DNA from: Clostridia bacterium
Lineage (GTDB): Bacteria > Bacillota > Clostridia > Christensenellales > Aristaeellaceae
NCBI GenBank assembly: GCA_017502305.1
Contig: JAFVVG010000064.1
Location: 1-44,850 of the forward strand
Reading direction: 5' to 3'
DNA length: 44,850 nucleotides
The notes under the pieces are model-generated. The model did no database searches and was not told the origin of the DNA. It saw nothing but the letters and a program-made list of their open reading frames with translations. Positions within the stretch are counted from its first letter, which is position 1, and every line of letters begins with the position of its first letter. Of this stretch, positions 1-8,586 are shown piece by piece. Both the position numbers and the translations under genes were made by a program.

Positions 1-2017
1 CGCCGTCCATGGTGCCGATGGTCACAGCGCCGTTCATCATGTACTTCATGTTGCCGGTGCCGCTGGCCTCCTTGGAGGCGGTGGAGAGCTGCTCGGAAAC
101 TTCAGCCGCGGGGATGAGGATCTCGGCGGTGGAGACGTCGTAGTTCTCCAGGAACACCACCTGCAGGAACTTGCGGGCACGGGGGTGCTTGGCGATGAGC
201 TCGCTCAGGGCGTTGATGAAGCGGATGATCTGCTTGGCGCGGTAGTATCCGGGAGAGGCCTTGGCGCCGAAGAAGAACACGCGGGGCTCCATGGTGAAGG
301 ACTCATCGTTGACGATGCGGTTATACAGCACCAGGATGTGCAGGGCGTTGAGCATCTGGCGCTTGTACTCGTGCAGGCGCTTGGACTGAGCGTCGAACAT
401 GAAGGTGGGATCCACGTCGATGCCCTGGCGGTCCTTTACCAGCTTGGCTAGGCGCTGCTTGTTGTGCAGCTTGATCTGGGCGAACTTCTCGCGGAAGGCG
501 GGGTCATTCGCAAAGGGCATGAGCTTCTCCAGCTGCTCGGGATCCTTGATCCAGTCGGTGCCGATGGATTCCTTGATCAGCTCGGTCAGCTCGGGGTTGC
601 AGCTCATGAGCCAGCGGCGATGGGTGATGCCGTTGGTGATGGCGGAGAACTTCTCGGGCATAACGATGTTGAAATCCCGGAAGGTCTCGTCCTTGAGGAT
701 CTCGCCGTGGAGCATGGACACGCCGTTCACAGAGAAGGACATGGCGATGCACAGGTTGGCAATGTGGATCTGGCCATAGGAGATGACAGCCATCTGGCCG
801 ATGCGCTCCCACTGGCCGGGGAACACGTTCCACAGCCGGGCGCAGAAGCGACGGTTGATCTCCTCGATGATCTGGTACAGGCGGGGCAGCAACTGCTTCA
901 TCATGGCTTCAGGCCACTTTTCCAGGGCCTCGGCCATGATGGTGTGGTTGGTGTAGGCGAAGGTCTTCTGCACGATGGCGGAAGCCTCCTCCCAGCCCAG
1001 GCCTTCCTCGTCCATGAGCAGGCGCATCATTTCGGGGATGGCCACGCCGGGGTGGGTATCGTTGATGTGGATGCAGACCTTCTCGGGCAGCTTGGAGAAA
1101 TCGTTGCCGTGCAGCTTCTTGAAGTCCTTCAGGATGTACTGCAGGGTAGCGGAGGTGAAGAAATACTGCTGCTTGAGGCGGAGCATCTTGCCTTCGTAGT
1201 GGTTATCTTCGGGGTAGAGCACCTTGGAGATGGTCTCGGCCAGCTCGATCTCTTCCACGGCCTGCACATACTTGCCCTGGCCGAAGGAATTCAGGTCGAT
1301 GCGCTTGGGGCTGCGGGCAGACCACATACGCAGGGTGTTGACGGTGGCGGTGTCGTAGCCAACGATGGGCATATCGTAGGGCACAGCCTCCACGGTGTTG
1401 TAATCGCGGTGGACATACTTGGTCACGCCGTCCACTTCCACAGTGTCCACGTGGCCGCCGAAGTGCACCTCGCAGGCGTCCTCCATCACGGCCATTTCCC
1501 AGGAGTTGCCGTTGTCCAGCCAGGAGTCGGGCAGCTCCACCTGCTGGCCGTCCACGATCTTCTGGCGGAACAGGCCGTACTCATAGCGGATGGTGCAGCC
1601 CATGGCGGGCAGGTCCAGGGAGGAAAGGCTGTCCAGGAAGCAGGCAGCCAGGCGGCCCAGGCCGCCGTTGCCCAGGCCGGGTTCGGGCTCTTCCTTCAGG
1701 ATGGAATCAATGTCGAGGCCCAGTTCAGTCAGGGCCTGGCGGTAGGTATCGGTGGAGACCAGGTTCAGCATGTTGCAATACATGCTGCGGCCCATCAGGA
1801 ATTCCACGGAGAGGTAGTACAGGCGCTTGGACTTGCTGTTTTTGCGATCCTCGCGGGAGATCAGGTACTTCTGCATGATCTGGTCGCGGACGGTGGTGGC
1901 CAGCGCCTTGTAGATCTGCTGCTGGGTGGCCTCCTGAATGGTGCGGCCGTTGTAGCGCTGCAGCTTGCCAATAATGGAAGCCTTGATGGATTCTTTATCA
2001 AAAGAAGTCGTAGGCAT
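1..2017 (-). CDS. glgP: Glycogen/starch phosphorylase, C-terminus cut by window edge
   Basis: Pyridoxal-phosphate enzyme that releases glucose-1-phosphate from alpha-1,4-glucans in the cytosol. The reading frame is open from the ATG at 2017 to the window edge, giving 672 codons; family members run to about 800 residues, so roughly the last sixth is missing. Near the N-terminus are the family segments YYLSVEFLMGR and, at the very edge, EASGTGNMK, which carries the lysine that binds pyridoxal phosphate. The start MPTTSFDKES is preceded by GAGGAGG at a good distance and by a clear promoter (separate entry). It stands alone: the downstream neighbour on this strand lies outside the window. I cannot tell from sequence whether it prefers glycogen or maltodextrin, so the symbol is the general one. 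Family assignment is firm. Confidence 0.95.
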   Translation of the reverse strand, partial: MPTTSFDKESIKASIIGKLQRYNGRTIQEATQQQIYKALATTVRDQIMQKYLISREDRKNSKSKRLYYLSVEFLMGRSMYCNMLNLVSTDTYRQALTELGLDIDSILKEEPEPGLGNGGLGRLAACFLDSLSSLDLPAMGCTIRYEYGLFRQKIVDGQQVELPDSWLDNGNSWEMAVMEDACEVHFGGHVDTVEVDGVTKYVHRDYNTVEAVPYDMPIVGYDTATVNTLRMWSARSPKRIDLNSFGQGKYVQAVEEIELAETISKVLYPEDNHYEGKMLRLKQQYFFTSATLQYILKDFKKLHGNDFSKLPEKVCIHINDTHPGVAIPEMMRLLMDEEGLGWEEASAIVQKTFAYTNHTIMAEALEKWPEAMMKQLLPRLYQIIEEINRRFCARLWNVFPGQWERIGQMAVISYGQIHIANLCIAMSFSVNGVSMLHGEILKDETFRDFNIVMPEKFSAITNGITHRRWLMSCNPELTELIKESIGTDWIKDPEQLEKLMPFANDPAFREKFAQIKLHNKQRLAKLVKDRQGIDVDPTFMFDAQSKRLHEYKRQMLNALHILVLYNRIVNDESFTMEPRVFFFGAKASPGYYRAKQIIRFINALSELIAKHPRARKFLQVVFLENYDVSTAEILIPAAEVSEQLSTASKEASGTGNMKYMMNGAVTIGTMDG

Positions 2018-2079
2018 GAAGCTCCTCCTCAATCGGATGATCGTATGTCAAAGGCGGGCACACGGCCCGACAATGTATT

Positions 2080-2108
2080 AGTATACTACAAAATTCGTGA
2101 AAATACAA
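2080..2108 (-). promoter_or_regulatory. Sigma-A-type promoter of glycogen phosphorylase
   Basis: On the minus strand TTGTAT (2103-2108) and TATACT (2080-2085) are separated by 17 bases. Transcription would start near 2073, leaving a leader of about 55 bases before the ATG at 2017. Confidence 0.7.
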
Positions 2109-2176
2109 GGCTTTGGCGGCAATGTAACCAAGATTGTCAAGGAATGCACAATCCAGCCGGAAACAAACCAAAAAGC

Positions 2177-2201
2177 AAAAAAGCAGCCCTTGAGCTGCTT
2201 T
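2177..2201 (-). terminator. Intrinsic terminator after the nitroreductase gene
   Basis: Minus strand: an 8-bp stem (AAAGCAGC with GCTGCTTT, 2180-2187 and 2194-2201), six-base loop, then a run of U. It ends the transcript of the carboxypeptidase-sirtuin-nitroreductase group. The rest of the 246-bp gap holds only the promoter of the next gene. Confidence 0.75.
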
Positions 2202-2263
2202 GATTTGCTTGGGATTAGTTACATTCCCACCGTAATCACGAAAGATTTCGGAAAACGAAAACA

Positions 2264-3007
2264 TTACAGGCTGAAATCCGCACAGGCCAGGGGCTCGCGG
2301 CGGCCGTCTCCCAGCAGCCAGCGGTGGGGTGTGGTGAAGGCCAGCTCCGCGTGGCACAGGGCGATGCCCAGGTCCAGCTGCTGCCTGTCAGGGGTATCGA
2401 TGAAGAAACGCTCACCGGTGAGCTTCATTTCCCAGGGCTGCAGGTTCAGGGCGGAGGGCGCCAGCTGCACGGCCTTGGCGGCAGCAAGGATTTCCTCCGG
2501 CCAGGCCTGCGGGTTGCCGTGGCACAGCCTGTCGAGAGGTTTGCGCTTGTGGCCCTCGGCAGAGCCCTTGGCGGGCACGCCCACGGCGATGATGGCCAGC
2601 ACGGTTTCATCGGCCTGCAGGGGAACCTCAAGCTGCTTGCGCTTGTAGGTGCCGCCCACCCAGCAGGTGCCCAGGCCCAGGGCGGCGGCCTCCAGGCAGA
2701 AGGCTTCTCCCAGCACGCCGGCGTGGATGCGGCTGTGGGGCGTGCCCATGGAGGCGCACAGCACCGCCACGGTGGTGCAGCCGGTGATCTTGCCATAGCC
2801 CAGCACAATGCCGGTGAAAATGTCAGGATCCACGGTGCGCAGCAGCAGCCTTGTGCCGGGCAGCTCATAGCGGCCGGCGGCGTAGCTCAGGCTGGCCCAA
2901 TCGGCAGCGGAGGGTGCGCCGGCGTAGCTCCGGCAGGAGTAGCGGGCGGGGATGGCCTCGTACAGCCGCTGGCGCTGGGCAGGGGTGAAGAGCTTTTCGA
3001 TGGTCAT
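2264..3007 (-). CDS. Nitroreductase family protein
   Basis: Probable FMN-dependent oxidoreductase of the nitroreductase fold, 247 residues. The arginine-rich N-terminal motif (IPARYSCRSYAGAPS) and the segment HAGVLGEAFCLEAAALGLGT followed by CWVGG are typical of the fold, as is the later NLQPWEM segment. The arrangement resembles the putative two-repeat TM nitroreductase subgroup (N-terminal RxSxRxY and a later SALNLQPW), but I cannot name the substrate. Its ATG overlaps the stop codon of the upstream sirtuin gene by four bases (ATGA), so the two are probably translationally coupled. A terminator follows. The link to an NAD-dependent deacetylase may reflect shared redox-cofactor dependence, which is only inference. 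Confidence 0.85.
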   Translation of the reverse strand: MTIEKLFTPAQRQRLYEAIPARYSCRSYAGAPSAADWASLSYAAGRYELPGTRLLLRTVDPDIFTGIVLGYGKITGCTTVAVLCASMGTPHSRIHAGVLGEAFCLEAAALGLGTCWVGGTYKRKQLEVPLQADETVLAIIAVGVPAKGSAEGHKRKPLDRLCHGNPQAWPEEILAAAKAVQLAPSALNLQPWEMKLTGERFFIDTPDRQQLDLGIALCHAELAFTTPHRWLLGDGRREPLACADFSL

Positions 3008-3726
3008 GGGGTGGCTCCTTTCACTTCCAGGCGGGACAGCACCTGCCCCACCTTTTCACGGATGATCAGCGTGGCCAGGCCGTCCATGGGGGTGGCGTCA
3101 CGGTTGATGAGCACCAGGTGCTTGCCCTTGAAGTAGCGGATCAGCCCGGCGGCGGGGTACACCGTGAGGCTGGTACCTGCCACGATGAGGGTGTCTGCCA
3201 GGCGCAGGTGGTGGATGGACTGGGCCAGCACCTCATCGTCCAGGCCTTCCTCATAGAGCACCACATCGGGCTTGACGCGGCCGCCGCAGGGGCACAGGGG
3301 GATGCCCTGGCTGTCACGGATGAACTCCGGGCCGTAGAACCTGCCGCAGGCCTGGCAATAATTGCGCCAGACGCTGCCGTGAAGCTCCAGCACGTTCCGG
3401 CTGCCGGCTTTTTGATGCAGGCCGTCGATGTTCTGGGTGATGACGGCGGTGAGCTTGCCGGCCTTTTCCAGCTCTGCCAGCTTCAGGTGCGCGGCGTTGG
3501 GCTGGGCGGAAAGGGGCAGCATCTTTTCACGGTAGAAGCGGAAAAACTCCTCGCTCTGCCGGTAGAAAAACGTGCGGGAGAGGATCTCCTCCGGCGGGTA
3601 ATCGTAGCGCTGGTTATACAGGCCGTCCACGCTGCGGAAATCGGGAATGCCCGATTCCGTGCTCACGCCCGCGCCGCCGAAGAACACAATGCGCCGGCTT
3701 TCGTCAATGATGCGCTGCAGCTCCAT
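3004..3726 (-). CDS. cobB: Sir2 family NAD-dependent protein deacylase (sirtuin)
   Basis: Removes acyl groups from protein lysines using NAD. The 240-residue protein is a minimal bacterial sirtuin core. Visible motifs in order: GAGVSTESGIPDFRS (residues 18-32) for NAD binding, TQNIDGLHQKAGS (97-109), ELHGS with the catalytic histidine at 116, four zinc cysteines at 124, 127, 145 and 147, VKPDVV (151-156), and GTSLTVYPAA (184-193). The substrate loop does not show the Ala-x-x-Tyr-x-x-Arg pattern that I associate with desuccinylases, so deacetylation is more likely; that is inference. It starts 12 bases downstream of the carboxypeptidase stop behind AAAGGAG and overlaps the nitroreductase start by four bases. 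Confidence 0.95.
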   Translation of the reverse strand: MELQRIIDESRRIVFFGGAGVSTESGIPDFRSVDGLYNQRYDYPPEEILSRTFFYRQSEEFFRFYREKMLPLSAQPNAAHLKLAELEKAGKLTAVITQNIDGLHQKAGSRNVLELHGSVWRNYCQACGRFYGPEFIRDSQGIPLCPCGGRVKPDVVLYEEGLDDEVLAQSIHHLRLADTLIVAGTSLTVYPAAGLIRYFKGKHLVLINRDATPMDGLATLIIREKVGQVLSRLEVKGATP

Positions 3727-3738
3727 GGTGTGGCTCCT

Positions 3739-5241
3739 TTACAGGTTGTAGAGCTTGGAGAACTTCTTCACCAGGTAATCCACATAATAGTTGGGGTCGA
3801 AGGGCTGGCCCATGGCCTGCTCCAGCAGCACATTGGGCTTGAGGAAGCTGCCGTGACGGTGGATCTTCTCACCCAGCCAGGCGGTGATGGGGGTCAGGTC
3901 GCCCTTTTCGGCGGCGGCCCACACGTCGATATCCTTCTCCATGGCGGAGAGCATCTGCACACCGTAGGCGCTGCCCAGGGCATAGCTGGGGAAGTAGCCG
4001 ATCATGCCGCCGGACCAGTGGGTATCCTGCAGGATGCCCCGGCGGTCGTCGGGCACGTCCACGCCCAGGTAATCCTTGTACATTTTGTTCCACAGGGCGG
4101 GCAGCTCATCCACCTTCACATCGCCGGCCATCATCAGCTTTTCCATTTCGTAGCGGATCATGATGTGATGGGCGTAGGTCAGCTCATCGGATTCCGTACG
4201 GATCAGGGAAGGCTTGGAGGCATTCACGGCGGCGTAGAGCATTTCGGGGGTGACGCCCTCCAGCTGGGCGGGGAAGATCTCCCTGGCTACGGGCAGCAGG
4301 GCCTTGCAGAAGGGCAGGCTGCGGCCGATGAGGTTCTCGTAGAAGCGGGATTGGCTCTCGTGCAGGCCCATGGTGGCGCCGCCGGCCAGGCAGGTGAACT
4401 GCAGCTCGTCCGCGCCGCCCATCTCATACAGGGCGTGGCCGCCCTCGTGGATGACGCTGTACAGGCTGGAGGCCAGGTCGTTTTCGTGATAGTGGGTGGT
4501 GATGCGCACGTCCCACTTGTTGAAGCCGTCGGTGAAGGGATGCTCGGTTTCACCAATGGCGCAGCGCTCCCGGTCCATGCCCATCATGGCCATGACGCGA
4601 TCGGAGAAGACGCGCTGCTGGTGGATGGGGAAGGACTGGCGCAGGAAGGAGGCGTCCGGGGCGGGACGCTTGGCCACCTCCAGGATCACAGGGGTGAGCT
4701 TTTCCCTGAGAAGGGCAAAGAAGGGGTCCAGGCTGGCCATGGAGGCGCCCTTCTCGTAATCGTCCAGGAGCACGTCGTAGGCGGGCTTGTCGGCGTTCTT
4801 GTAGCCGGCGAAGCGGCGGTTAAAGTGGATGATCTTTTCCAGGTAGGGGGCGAACATGGCATAGTCGCTCTTCTCCTTGGCCTCGTGCCACACGGCGTCC
4901 GCCTGGCTGATCAGCGTCTGGTATTCAACAAACTCTTCCATGGGGATACGGGTCATGTCGTCCAGGCTTTCCTTGAGCAGCTCAGCCCGGCGCACCACTT
5001 TGGGATCAGCTTCGGCTGCGTTCTCCAGGATGGTGGCGAGCACCTCGGCGGTCTCGTCATTCACCATAAGCTGATAGGTGATGCCGGAAAGCACGCCCAT
5101 GGTTTTGCTGCGGCCCACGATGGAGCGCTTGGGGGCGGCGGTGGCGCCGTCCAGGTTCAGAACGCCCATGGCATGACCATAGGCACGCTGGGTTTCCTCC
5201 AGGGTGTTAAGCTTCTCGATGGCGGTGTTCAGGGTCATCAT
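3739..5241 (-). CDS. M32 family metallocarboxypeptidase
   Basis: Thermostable-carboxypeptidase-1 type zinc peptidase that trims C-terminal residues of peptides in the cytosol. The 500-residue length is normal for the family. The metal site HEGGH is at 265-269 with the third-ligand glutamate in the segment GLHESQSR (about 295); the family motif HPFT occurs at 234-237. No signal peptide. Two adjacent ATG codons are present; the first (5241) is nine bases from AAAGGAGG and is preferred. It probably leads a small operon with the sirtuin and nitroreductase genes downstream, and follows the MATE transporter gene after a 66-bp gap with a strong hairpin. Confidence 0.93.
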   Translation of the reverse strand: MMTLNTAIEKLNTLEETQRAYGHAMGVLNLDGATAAPKRSIVGRSKTMGVLSGITYQLMVNDETAEVLATILENAAEADPKVVRRAELLKESLDDMTRIPMEEFVEYQTLISQADAVWHEAKEKSDYAMFAPYLEKIIHFNRRFAGYKNADKPAYDVLLDDYEKGASMASLDPFFALLREKLTPVILEVAKRPAPDASFLRQSFPIHQQRVFSDRVMAMMGMDRERCAIGETEHPFTDGFNKWDVRITTHYHENDLASSLYSVIHEGGHALYEMGGADELQFTCLAGGATMGLHESQSRFYENLIGRSLPFCKALLPVAREIFPAQLEGVTPEMLYAAVNASKPSLIRTESDELTYAHHIMIRYEMEKLMMAGDVKVDELPALWNKMYKDYLGVDVPDDRRGILQDTHWSGGMIGYFPSYALGSAYGVQMLSAMEKDIDVWAAAEKGDLTPITAWLGEKIHRHGSFLKPNVLLEQAMGQPFDPNYYVDYLVKKFSKLYNL

Positions 5242-5265
5242 GGTTGGGTTCCTCCTTTAGCAAAG

Positions 5266-5296
5266 CGCGCGTGCCACAGGGAAAGCAGCACGCGCG
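5266..5296 (-). terminator. Strong GC hairpin between MATE and carboxypeptidase genes
   Basis: A perfect 9-bp inverted repeat (CGCGCGTGC at 5266-5274 with its complement at 5288-5296) surrounds a 13-base loop. It is not followed by a clear U tract on the minus strand, so it may be a weak terminator or a processing or stability element rather than a full intrinsic terminator. Confidence 0.4.
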
Positions 5297-5307
5297 TAGA
5301 TAGACGT

Positions 5308-6717
5308 TTACAGTTCGTTGCCCAGGGTGCCGGGAAGCTTCTTGCGCCACCACTTCATCCGGTAGGCGATGATGCTCAGCACCATGGCCACCACCCAGGA
5401 GATCAGCAGGGAGAAGAACAGCGCGGCAGGCTGGCCGTTGGGCCACTGGGCGTTACGGGTCAGGAAAGCCAGCAGATAGGCCAGGGGCATGCGCAGCACA
5501 ACGGTGGTCAGGATGGAGATATACATGGGCACAGCTGTTTCGCCGGCGCCGCGCATGGAGCCCTGCAGCACCTGGGAAACGCTGAAGCAGATGTAGCCCA
5601 GGGCCAGGGTGTTCAGGCCCTGCACACCCAGCTGCATGGTCAGCTCCGTTTCGGTGAACATGCCGATGAGCTGATGGCCGAACAGCAGGATGCAGGCAAC
5701 CAGCACGGTGGAGGAGATCAGGCCCAGCTTCAGCATGGCCTTGATGCCGGGCTTCAGCCGGTCGCCCCGGTTGGCGCCCACATTCTGGCCAATGTAGGTG
5801 GTGGCGGCGGTGCCGAAGGTGAAATTGGGCATCATGGCGAAGCCATCCACGCGCATAACGGCGGTGTTGGCGGCCACCATGGCGTCGCCCAGGGTGTTGG
5901 TCAGGGACTGGACGATGATGGCGGACATGGAGAAGATGGCCTGGGTGATGCCGGAGGGCAGGCCCAGAGCGCCGATGCGGAGCATCAGGGGCTTATCGGG
6001 GTGAATAACGTTTTTCAGCTCCACGTCGCAGATGTGGCGGATGCGGCACAGCCGCCACAGGCACAGCACGGCGGAAACGCCCTGGGCGAGGATGGTGGCC
6101 AGGGCCACGCCGGCAACGCCCATGCTGTTCACAAAGGCCAAGTCAAGGAAGATGTTCAGCACACAGGCCACGATCAGGAACAAAAGGGGCATCATGCTGT
6201 CGCCCAGGCCGCGGAGAATACCGGAAATAATGTTGTACATGCCGCTGCCGATGATGCCCAGGAAGAAGATCTGCAGGTAATCGGTAGCGCCCTGGCCTAC
6301 CTCGGGCGAGGGAGGCGTGGTCATATTGATCAGCACGGGGGAGAGGAAATAGCCCGCCGCCATCATGATCAGGCCGGAAACCACGATCAGGAACAGGGAA
6401 GCGCCCACGCAGCGGTTCAGCGTGGGGCGGTCCTTCGCGCCGAAATACTGGGCAGAGAGGATGGAAGCGCCGGTGGAAATGCCCATAAACAGCACCAGCA
6501 GCAGGTTCACGATGGGGCCTGCCAGGCCAACGGCGGCCAGGCCCTTGTCGCCCCAGGCGGAATTGCCGATCACAAAGGCATCCACCGTGTTGTATAGCTG
6601 CTGGGCAAGATTGCCGATGAGCAGCGGGATGGAAAACTTCAGGATGCAGGACATGGGGTTGCCCTGGGTCATGTCCTGGGAGCCGAAGATTCGCTTGAGT
6701 CGGGTCAGTATGGCCAT
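5308..6717 (-). CDS. MATE family multidrug/toxin efflux transporter
   Basis: Inner-membrane cation-coupled exporter with about twelve predicted membrane segments. The N-terminal MTQGNPMSCILKFSIPLLIG and the repeated pattern around FVIGNSAWGDKGLAAVGLAGP are typical of MATE proteins of the NorM/DinF type. The frame stays open up to 6798, but the promoter at 6758-6786 would start transcription near 6751, inside that extension, so I chose the ATG at 6717 (MAILTRLKRIF), giving 469 residues, close to the family's usual 450-470. The ribosome-binding site there is weak (AAGGGGAAG). Substrate unknown. A second, only distantly similar MATE gene lies at 20.0-21.4 kb. Confidence 0.9.
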   Translation of the reverse strand: MAILTRLKRIFGSQDMTQGNPMSCILKFSIPLLIGNLAQQLYNTVDAFVIGNSAWGDKGLAAVGLAGPIVNLLLVLFMGISTGASILSAQYFGAKDRPTLNRCVGASLFLIVVSGLIMMAAGYFLSPVLINMTTPPSPEVGQGATDYLQIFFLGIIGSGMYNIISGILRGLGDSMMPLLFLIVACVLNIFLDLAFVNSMGVAGVALATILAQGVSAVLCLWRLCRIRHICDVELKNVIHPDKPLMLRIGALGLPSGITQAIFSMSAIIVQSLTNTLGDAMVAANTAVMRVDGFAMMPNFTFGTAATTYIGQNVGANRGDRLKPGIKAMLKLGLISSTVLVACILLFGHQLIGMFTETELTMQLGVQGLNTLALGYICFSVSQVLQGSMRGAGETAVPMYISILTTVVLRMPLAYLLAFLTRNAQWPNGQPAALFFSLLISWVVAMVLSIIAYRMKWWRKKLPGTLGNEL

Positions 6718-6757
6718 AAAAAGTATTCTTCCCCTTTTCTTATGAATGATCTTATAT

Positions 6758-6786
6758 ATTGTATCAGTTTCCGGAATAATGCGCAA
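6758..6786 (-). promoter_or_regulatory. Promoter of the first MATE transporter gene
   Basis: Minus strand: TTGCGC (6781-6786), 17-base spacer, TACAAT (6758-6763). Its position decides the downstream ATG (6717) as start. It lies back to back with the xylulokinase promoter. Confidence 0.6.
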
Positions 6787-6827
6787 GAGATAAAGCATCT
6801 TTCACAAGAGATAGGCATTGCTTTTGC

Positions 6828-6856
6828 TTGACAAATTGGCCGCCGGACGGTAAGAT
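6828..6856 (+). promoter_or_regulatory. Promoter of xylulokinase gene
   Basis: Perfect -35 TTGACA (6828-6833), 17-base spacer, TAAGAT (6851-6856). Just downstream, TTCCCT (6871-6876) and AGGGAA (6891-6896) form a 6-bp inverted repeat around 14 bases; it could be a regulator site or a leader hairpin, but no known xylose-repressor operator is recognisable. Confidence 0.65.
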
Positions 6857-6910
6857 AAATACATCTATGGTTCCCTGTGAATCATAATAAAGGGAAAAGA
6901 GGAAATCAAT

Positions 6911-8434
6911 ATGAAATACGTGCTTGGTATTGACCTGGGTACTTCCGGCACCAAAACGGTTCTGTTCCAGCAGGACGGCGTGGGCGTGTGCTCCGCGACT
7001 GTGGAATACCCCATGAGCCAGCCTCAAAATGGCTGGGCTGAGCAGGATCCCAAGGATTGGTGGAACGCTGCCGTGTCCACCGTGAAGACCGTTCTTACCA
7101 AGAGCGGCGTGGATCCCAAGGACGTTGTATCCCTGGGCATTTCCGGCCAGATGCACGGCCTGGTGATGCTGGACGAAAACGGCGAGGTTCTGCGCCCCTC
7201 CATCATCTGGTGCGACCAGCGCACCCAGGTGGAATGCGACGAGATCACCGAGAAGGTGGGCTACGACAACCTGATCCGCATCACCGCTAACCCCGCCCTC
7301 ACCGGTTTCACCCTTTCCAAGATCATGTGGGTGCGCAAGCATCAGCCCGAGATCTATGCCAAGTGCCGCCACATCCTGCTGCCCAAGGACTATGTGCGCT
7401 ATATGCTCACCGGCGACTATGCCACCGAGGTCAGCGACGCCAGCGGCATGCAGCTGCTGGACGTGCCCAACCGCTGCTGGTCCGACGAGCTGCTGCAGAT
7501 CCTGGATATCGACAAGTCCCTGCTGGCCAAGGTTTACGAGAGCTGCGAGGTCACCGGCCATGTGTCCGAGGCTGCCGCTGCCCTCACCGGCCTGACGGCT
7601 GACACCCTGGTTGTGGGCGGCGCCGGCGACAATGCCGCCGCTGCTGTTGGTACCGGCGTTGTGGAAGACGGCAAGGCCTTCACCACCATCGGCACCTCCG
7701 GCGTTATCTTCGCCCATACCGACAAGCTGTCCATCGACCCCCAGGGCCGTGTGCACACCTTCTGCTGCGCCGTGCCCGGCGCATGGCACGTCATGGGCGT
7801 GACCCAGGCCGCCGGCTTCTCCCTGAAGTGGTTCCGCGACAACTTCTGCGCCGCTGAAAAGGAAACCGCCGCCGCCATGGGCATTGACGCCTATGAGCTG
7901 ACCAACAAGGAAGCCGCCCAGAGCCCCATCGGCGCCAACAAGCTGATCTATGCTCCCTACCTGATGGGCGAGCGTACCCCCCACCTGGACGCTGACTGCC
8001 GCGGCATGTTCTTCGGCCTGAGCGGCATGCACCAGCGCCGCGACCTGCTCCGTGCCGTGATGGAAGGCGTGAGCTACTCCCTGAAGGATTGCCTGGGCGT
8101 TCTGAACGGCATGGGCGTTGATCCTGCCCAGATGCTGGCCTGCGGCGGCGGCGGCAAGAGCCCCCTGTGGCGCCAGATGCTGGCCGACGTGTTCAACTGC
8201 CCCGTGGCCACCACCGTGAACACCGAAGGCCCTGCCCTGGGCGTGGCCATTCTGGCCGGTGTGGGCGCTGGCCTGTATCCCTCTGTGCAGGAAGCCTGCC
8301 GCGCTATGATCCACGTGAACGAGCCCCAGAACCCCATCGAGGAGAACGTGCCCCAGTACGCCAAGGTGTACGAGGTGTTCAAGAAGATCTATCCCGCCAA
8401 CAAGGACCTGTTCAAGGAGCTGGGCAAGATCTGA
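6911..8434 (+). CDS. xylB: Xylulokinase
   Basis: FGGY-family sugar kinase that phosphorylates D-xylulose at C5 with ATP, feeding the pentose phosphate pathway. 507 residues, the usual length is about 480-510. Motifs: N-terminal phosphate loop LGIDLGTSGTKTVL, the xylulokinase signature GISGQMHGLVMLD (about 78-90), IIWCDQRT, and the C-terminal ATP-site GGGGKSPLWRQMLAD. The start is behind GAGGAAA. The codon choice is strongly C-ending, as in highly expressed genes of this window. It has its own promoter and a near-perfect terminator, so it is a single-gene unit; no xylose isomerase gene is nearby. Together with the GH43 proteins and GalM it points to pentose use. Confidence 0.95.
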   Translation: MKYVLGIDLGTSGTKTVLFQQDGVGVCSATVEYPMSQPQNGWAEQDPKDWWNAAVSTVKTVLTKSGVDPKDVVSLGISGQMHGLVMLDENGEVLRPSIIWCDQRTQVECDEITEKVGYDNLIRITANPALTGFTLSKIMWVRKHQPEIYAKCRHILLPKDYVRYMLTGDYATEVSDASGMQLLDVPNRCWSDELLQILDIDKSLLAKVYESCEVTGHVSEAAAALTGLTADTLVVGGAGDNAAAAVGTGVVEDGKAFTTIGTSGVIFAHTDKLSIDPQGRVHTFCCAVPGAWHVMGVTQAAGFSLKWFRDNFCAAEKETAAAMGIDAYELTNKEAAQSPIGANKLIYAPYLMGERTPHLDADCRGMFFGLSGMHQRRDLLRAVMEGVSYSLKDCLGVLNGMGVDPAQMLACGGGGKSPLWRQMLADVFNCPVATTVNTEGPALGVAILAGVGAGLYPSVQEACRAMIHVNEPQNPIEENVPQYAKVYEVFKKIYPANKDLFKELGKI

Positions 8435-8450
8435 TTCCCCTGATATTTTT

Positions 8451-8486
8451 AAGGACGCTGCATGCGACGAATGCAGCGTCCTTTTT
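8451..8486 (+). terminator. Intrinsic terminator after xylB
   Basis: A perfect 13-bp stem (8451-8463 with 8471-8483), seven-base loop, and a T run to 8486. Confidence 0.9.
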
Positions 8487-8513
8487 GCATACGGAAAGAT
8501 AAAACAATCAAAA

Positions 8514-8538
8514 TGCAAATTATATATTGCAATTTGCA
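8514..8538. promoter_or_regulatory. Palindromic operator candidate overlapping a -35 box
   Basis: TGCAAATT (8514-8521) and AATTTGCA (8531-8538) form a perfect 8-bp inverted repeat with a nine-base AT-rich centre. The right arm overlaps the -35 element of the promoter of the membrane-protein/XRE operon. Half-site spacing of about 17 bases between arm starts suits a dimeric helix-turn-helix protein. The natural candidate is the XRE protein encoded by the third gene; this is inference. Confidence 0.55.
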
Positions 8539-8555
8539 AAACGATGTGGTATGAT
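8527..8555 (+). promoter_or_regulatory. Promoter of the membrane-protein/XRE operon
   Basis: TTGCAA (8527-8532), 17-base spacer, TATGAT (8550-8555). The short leader leads to GAGGAGG at 8575-8581 and the ATG at 8587. Confidence 0.65.
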
Positions 8556-8586
8556 GCTATCGTCGGAAGACAATGAGGAGGATAGC

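Noticed and set aside
464..2203. Plus-strand open frame opposite glycogen phosphorylase
   Set aside because: Shadow; the opposite strand encodes a clear phosphorylase with the pyridoxal-phosphate motif.
3118..6597. Plus-strand open frame of 1159 codons opposite the sirtuin, carboxypeptidase and MATE genes
   Set aside because: Composition is dominated by Gly, His, Gln and Val with no domain pattern; it is the antisense shadow of C-rich third positions in real genes.
6718..6798. N-terminal extension of the first MATE protein
   Set aside because: It would overlap the promoter and start upstream of the predicted transcript.
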